A program made the translations under genes and the position numbers. A stretch of DNA of 8,648 nt from the NCBI GenBank assembly GCA_020434085.1, contig JAGRBM010000097.1:1-8648 (forward strand). The letters run 5' to 3'. The notes below the pieces were generated by a model. That model was given only the letters and a program-made list of their open reading frames with translations. It made no database searches and had not been told where the DNA came from. Source of the DNA: Chrysiogenia bacterium. GTDB taxonomy: Bacteria > JAGRBM01. Each line of letters begins with the position of its first letter. The first letter of the stretch is position 1. Below are positions 6,258 to 8,648 of the stretch, one piece after another.

Positions 6258-6612
6258 GAAGAAGGAAGAGAAACCAGAGGAAGAACTTGCAGCAGAGCAG
6301 GCCCGCAAGGAGCTACTGGCCAAGGCCAAGCCGGTTCTGGACGCAATGCACAAGGTCCGCTCCTGCGAGCTGGCACTATCCGACGAAGGAAAGCCCGGCA
6401 ATCCGTTCACTGGCCGCTACGCAGACCCCACCGAGGCGCGCGAGGCGTTCAAGGAGTTCCTGAAAAACCCGGAGCAGACCTATGCCGCAGCGCGTAAATA
6501 CGTGAAAGAGGGCGGCAAGGTGGCTGGCTCGAACGATACCGAGCGGGCCGTTTGCGCCATTTCCCACGCGTTCAGCGAGCAGTTCGGCACACAGGCCAAG
6601 CTGCGTCTGTGA
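6250..6612 (+). CDS. Hypothetical 120-residue phage protein in the head module
   Basis: The product starts with a highly charged helix, rich in Glu and Lys (residues 3-28), continues with a helical segment containing C39, then NPFTGRYADPTEAREAFKEFL (51-71) and a C-terminal helix (97-113, with C102). It has no membrane segment or signal peptide and no motif that I recognise. GGAGG at 6236-6240, nine bases before the ATG, and an eight-base overlap with the scaffold gene show that it is translated and coupled. It is the last gene of the packaging/scaffold operon, directly before the terminator at 6634-6660. A role as an assembly co-factor or minor head protein is possible but unproven. Confidence 0.75.
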   Translation: MSEKKEEKPEEELAAEQARKELLAKAKPVLDAMHKVRSCELALSDEGKPGNPFTGRYADPTEAREAFKEFLKNPEQTYAAARKYVKEGGKVAGSNDTERAVCAISHAFSEQFGTQAKLRL

Positions 6613-6633
6613 CACGCTAAGTGACGCGATAAC

Positions 6634-6660
6634 GGGGCCCCGCAAGGGGCCCTTGTTTTA
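6634..6660 (+). terminator. Intrinsic terminator ending the packaging operon
   Basis: GGGCCCC (6635-6641) and GGGGCCC (6646-6652) form a seven-pair all-GC stem, extended by G6634-T6653, closed by a GCAA (GNRA) tetraloop and followed by TTGTTTTA. It separates the operon from the capsid promoter that starts 18 bases later. Confidence 0.88.
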
Positions 6661-6677
6661 TTCAGTAAAATAACCGT

Positions 6678-6706
6678 TTGACAAATCTGTTCGGTTTCTA
6701 TACGGT
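6678..6706 (+). promoter_or_regulatory. Promoter of the major capsid gene
   Basis: A perfect -35 box TTGACA (6678-6683) is followed at 17 bases by TACGGT (6701-6706), a poor -10 match that coincides with the motif ATACGGTA (6700-6707). The octamer CTGTTCGG (6687-6694) lies in the spacer. A perfect -35 with a weak -10 and shared motif suggests activation or repression by a phage regulator, or a start site defined by something other than the plain housekeeping -10. The predicted transcript start is near 6713, giving a leader of about 139 bases. Confidence 0.65.
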
Positions 6707-6711
6707 AGAAG

Positions 6712-6851
6712 AATGCGGGCAACCCTACCGGGTCCGCATTGGTAGCGGCGAAAGCCGCCGTTGGCGCACGTAGCGCAAGGTAGGGCCTGCTGCTTGGCAG
6801 ATAACCCCCCGAAATTGTTTGGAAAAACACTTTTGAAGGAGGGTTCTGCAC
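6712..6851 (+). ncRNA. Structured 5' leader of the major capsid mRNA
   Basis: This non-coding leader folds well by eye. Hairpin 1: AATGCGG (6712-6718) pairs with CCGCATT (6734-6740) and, after a GCA bulge, ACCC (6722-6725) pairs with GGGT (6730-6733), eleven pairs in all. Hairpin 2: GCGGC-GAAA-GCCGC (6745-6758), a GNRA loop. Hairpin 3: GCGC (6764-6767) with GCGC (6773-6776). Hairpin 4: CTGC (6787-6790) with GCAG (6797-6800). CCCTACC (6723-6729), in the upper stem and loop of hairpin 1, is exactly complementary to GGTAGGG (6779-6785), so a pseudoknot or an alternative fold is possible. The A/T-rich stretch 6809-6835 leaves the strong AAGGAGGG ribosome site (6836-6843) open. Likely roles are mRNA stability and translation control of an abundant protein; no known family is recognised. 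Confidence 0.55.
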
Positions 6852-7766
6852 ATGGCAGCCCAAGTCGAAACACACATGAAAAATGTGTTCAAGGATGGCG
6901 TCAGCCTCCTTGCGCAGCAGGAGATGTCCAAACTCCAGGACACCTGCCTGTATGAGCCCCTTGAGGGCGAGAAGAAGTTCTGGGACTACTACGGCAGTGC
7001 CTCGTTCATCGAGCGCACCGGTCGCAACCAGGCCAACACCCCGCAGGAGCTTGCCCGTTCGCGGCGCATGATCTCCAAGCAGAGCTACGAGTATACCGAG
7101 CTGTTCGATCCCCGCGACCGCAGCCGCCTGCTCAAGGCTCTTGAGCCCGACTCGCAGTTCGTCCGCGCCGTCATCGCTGGTGCGATGCGCAAGAAGGATG
7201 ACATCATCATCGCCGCGTTTGACGGCACCGCCTACTCGGGCAAGGACGGCACGACCAGCGTCGCTTTCGACAATGGCAACACCCCCTCGCACGACATCAC
7301 GATCACCTACGACGAGGCCGATTCGGCTTCGACGACTGAGACCCCGCTGACCATCGGCAAGCTTCGCCGCTCCCGCGCCCTGCTGGAGGGCAAGGATGTG
7401 GACGAGTCCATGCCGTGGTTCTGCGTTGCTCACCCGAACGCCAAGCACGCGCTCCTGCGCTCCGCTGAAGTGACCAGCGCCGATTACAACTCGGTGCGCG
7501 CCCTCGTTGATGGCCAGGTCAACAGCTTCCTTGGCCTCGACTACCGCTGGAGCACGCGCATCGCAAACAACGACACGAATGACCGTTATGTCTACGTCTA
7601 CCGCAAGGACGCGGTTGTCTTCGGCATGGACGGTGACATCCGCGTCGAGATCGACGAGCTGCCCGAGAAGGGCCACGCGATCCAGCTTGCCGTCTACATC
7701 GACATGGCCGCCACGCGTGCCGAAGAGACGAAGATCGTTCGTATCAACACGAACGAGGCTGCGTAA
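6852..7766 (+). CDS. Major capsid protein
   Basis: The 304-residue product builds the icosahedral shell around the scaffold. It matches the pattern of the podovirus-type 'phage capsid protein' family (HK97-like fold): LEGEKKFWDYYG (37-48), the ARSRRMISKQSYEYTELFDPRD block (68-89), RKKDDIIIAAFDGTAYSGKDG (113-133), a Pro-containing strand at 186-196, and the strongly conserved-looking EVTSADYNSVRALVDGQVNSFLG (206-228), ending in beta-rich sequence. The ATG has an excellent ribosome site, AAGGAGGG (6836-6843), eight bases away, and its own promoter and structured leader, as expected of the most abundant virion protein. Codon use is strongly biased to C-ending codons compared with the genes upstream, which fits high expression. 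The stop codon overlaps the ribosome site of the next gene. Confidence 0.92.
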   Translation: MAAQVETHMKNVFKDGVSLLAQQEMSKLQDTCLYEPLEGEKKFWDYYGSASFIERTGRNQANTPQELARSRRMISKQSYEYTELFDPRDRSRLLKALEPDSQFVRAVIAGAMRKKDDIIIAAFDGTAYSGKDGTTSVAFDNGNTPSHDITITYDEADSASTTETPLTIGKLRRSRALLEGKDVDESMPWFCVAHPNAKHALLRSAEVTSADYNSVRALVDGQVNSFLGLDYRWSTRIANNDTNDRYVYVYRKDAVVFGMDGDIRVEIDELPEKGHAIQLAVYIDMAATRAEETKIVRINTNEAA

Positions 7767-7780
7767 GGAGGAACTGAACA

Positions 7781-8224
7781 ATGGCAACTGTTTACAGTGA
7801 ACAGGTAACGAACGAAACCGCAACTCCGCGAGTCCTCTCGACGCAGAGCCACTTCATCACCCGCTACGGGAAGTATACCTCGACCTCGACGACTGCCGCT
7901 GGCGACGTGATCCAGATGGTCACGCTCCCCGCTGGCTATGTCGTGGTCGGGATGCACCTGGAATGGGAAGACTGGGGCACGGACGTGGACTTCGATGTCG
8001 GTATTACCGGCGTTGATGTTGACGGCTACATCGACGGAGCGACCAACGACTCCGGTGGCGTTGCCCTCCTGGGCGGCGGCGCTGGTGCCGGTGGCGTGGG
8101 CATTGCTGCCCAGTCCGCCGATGACACCATCGACATCCTCATCGTGGATGGCGGCTCCATCTCCATCACCGCTGGCAAGGCCGTGGAACTCCACGTCCTC
8201 GCCATGAAGAACGTCGAAAGCTAA
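7781..8224 (+). CDS. Putative capsid cement/decoration protein, beta-rich
   Basis: This 147-residue protein follows the capsid gene by 14 bases, with a ribosome site AAGGAGG (7765-7771) that overlaps the capsid stop. It is rich in Gly, Val, Asp and Thr, with alternating beta strands and few predicted helices: strands around VIQMVTL (43-49), YVVVGMHLEW (53-62), VDFDVGITG (69-77), a Gly/Ala-rich loop (92-109) and TIDILIV/SISIT/AVELHVL (116-140). This fits a small beta-sandwich or jelly roll. In BPP-1-type phages the gene after the capsid gene encodes a jelly-roll cement protein that locks capsid subunits, and synteny suggests the same here. I see no sequence motif that proves it; a head fibre or neck protein is an alternative. 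Confidence 0.6.
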   Translation: MATVYSEQVTNETATPRVLSTQSHFITRYGKYTSTSTTAAGDVIQMVTLPAGYVVVGMHLEWEDWGTDVDFDVGITGVDVDGYIDGATNDSGGVALLGGGAGAGGVGIAAQSADDTIDILIVDGGSISITAGKAVELHVLAMKNVES

Positions 8225-8231
8225 CCCGGAT

Positions 8232-8249
8232 GGGGGCCGCAAGGCCCCC
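8232..8249 (+). other. GC-rich GCAA-tetraloop hairpin without T run
   Basis: GGGGGCC (8232-8238) and GGCCCCC (8243-8249) form seven GC pairs closed by GCAA. No T tract follows; the next bases lead into the ribosome site AAGGAGG (8258-8264) of the following gene. It probably acts as an mRNA 3'-end stabiliser or partial terminator that protects the abundant capsid message while allowing read-through. Its size and loop match the terminator at 6634-6660. Confidence 0.65.
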
Positions 8250-8270
8250 TCCTGCTGAAGGAGGCCAATC

Positions 8271-8648
8271 ATGGCAGACATTACGGGATTTATCCCACGC
8301 AATCCGGGTGACCCAGCGAAGAGTGTTGACTCCAATGAGATCGCAACCGGTGCGGTAACGACCGCAAAGGTGGCGGACGACGCGATTACCAACGCCAAGA
8401 CGGACGCAGACCAGCCGAAGTATCTGAAGTTTCAGTATGACTTCGCGGACCTGGGCGGTGCCCAGGGTGCGATCACACTGACCGACGATGCTGACTCTGC
8501 GCAGACCATTCCCGACAACGCGGTGATCACTCGCGTCACGCTCGACGCGCTGACCACCGCCACGTCTGGCGCATCCGCAACCATCGCGCTCGGCTACACC
8601 GGAGCCGCTACGGCGTTCCTGGCGGCTACCGCGTTCGACAACGGGGAA
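8271..8648 (+). CDS. Phage structural protein, 3' end beyond the window
   Basis: The 126 visible residues are open to the window edge, so the gene is truncated by the window, not by mutation. AAGGAGG (8258-8264) lies six bases before the ATG. The N-terminal 50 residues contain the short repeat IATGAVTTAK / DDAITNAK (24-43), a pattern of tandem ATTAK-type units common in tail-fibre and head-associated phage proteins. From residue 50 a beta-rich domain begins (YLKFQYDFADLGG, then TIPDNAVITRVTLDA, SATIALGYTG). The part IPDNAVI...ALGYTG resembles LPAGYVV...VGITG of the preceding gene in order and spacing, which suggests a related beta-sandwich fold. A head decoration, head fibre or neck role is plausible; the exact function is not known. 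Confidence 0.65.
   Translation, partial: MADITGFIPRNPGDPAKSVDSNEIATGAVTTAKVADDAITNAKTDADQPKYLKFQYDFADLGGAQGAITLTDDADSAQTIPDNAVITRVTLDALTTATSGASATIALGYTGAATAFLAATAFDNGE

Noticed and set aside
6480-7823. Minus-strand open frame of 447 codons across the capsid gene and its leader
   Set aside because: It is a by-product of C-ending codon bias in the capsid gene; it also crosses the structured leader and the capsid promoter.
1-8648. CRISPR array, tRNA, insertion sequence, integrase or anti-phage defence genes
   Set aside because: No regularly spaced repeats, cloverleaf, transposase motif or recombinase motif was seen on either strand.

Overview
The window is a stretch of tailed-phage (or prophage) genome that carries the DNA-packaging and head-assembly module of a podovirus-type virus. 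All supported genes are on the + strand. Coding sequence is GC-rich, with start codons that overlap or abut the preceding stop, and there is no host gene, tRNA, insertion sequence or CRISPR array. The order small terminase, large terminase, T7-like head-tail connector, Bbp19-like small protein, scaffold, small acidic/basic protein, major capsid protein and small beta-rich head protein recalls Bordetella phage BPP-1 and related podoviruses. The host cannot be named from the sequence. Base composition and strong AGGAGG ribosome sites suggest a GC-rich, probably proteobacterial host (inference).

Layout. Positions 1-614 have no convincing gene. They hold C-rich tracts and several dyads, including a perfect 16-bp inverted repeat. 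A small zinc-ribbon protein follows (615-866), whose ATG lies six bases after a -10-like box. From 895 to about 1005 there is a compact unit with the architecture of a small RNA gene: a near-consensus promoter, two short hairpins, then an intrinsic terminator. A second promoter serves two tiny overlapping genes (1072-1185, lysine-rich, 37 aa; 1182-1319, tryptophan-rich, 45 aa). A further promoter sits directly against the small-terminase ATG at 1382.

From 1382 to 6612 six genes overlap by 1 to 8 bases and look like one translationally coupled operon: TerS, TerL, portal, Bbp19-like protein, scaffold and a 120-aa protein. It ends at a strong terminator (6634-6660). A separate promoter at 6678-6706 with a highly structured leader of about 140 nt then drives the major capsid protein (6852-7766), a putative cement/decoration protein (7781-8224) and, beyond a GCAA-loop hairpin, a further structural protein cut by the window edge (8271-8648).

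How it works together. TerS and TerL recognise and pump DNA through the portal into a procapsid built from the major capsid protein on the scaffold. The capsid protein, needed in hundreds of copies, is separated from the packaging operon by a terminator and given its own promoter and leader. The least explained material is regulatory: the candidate small RNA, a recurring ATAC[C/G]GTAT motif at several promoters, the two matching leaderless start elements, and the capsid leader RNA.
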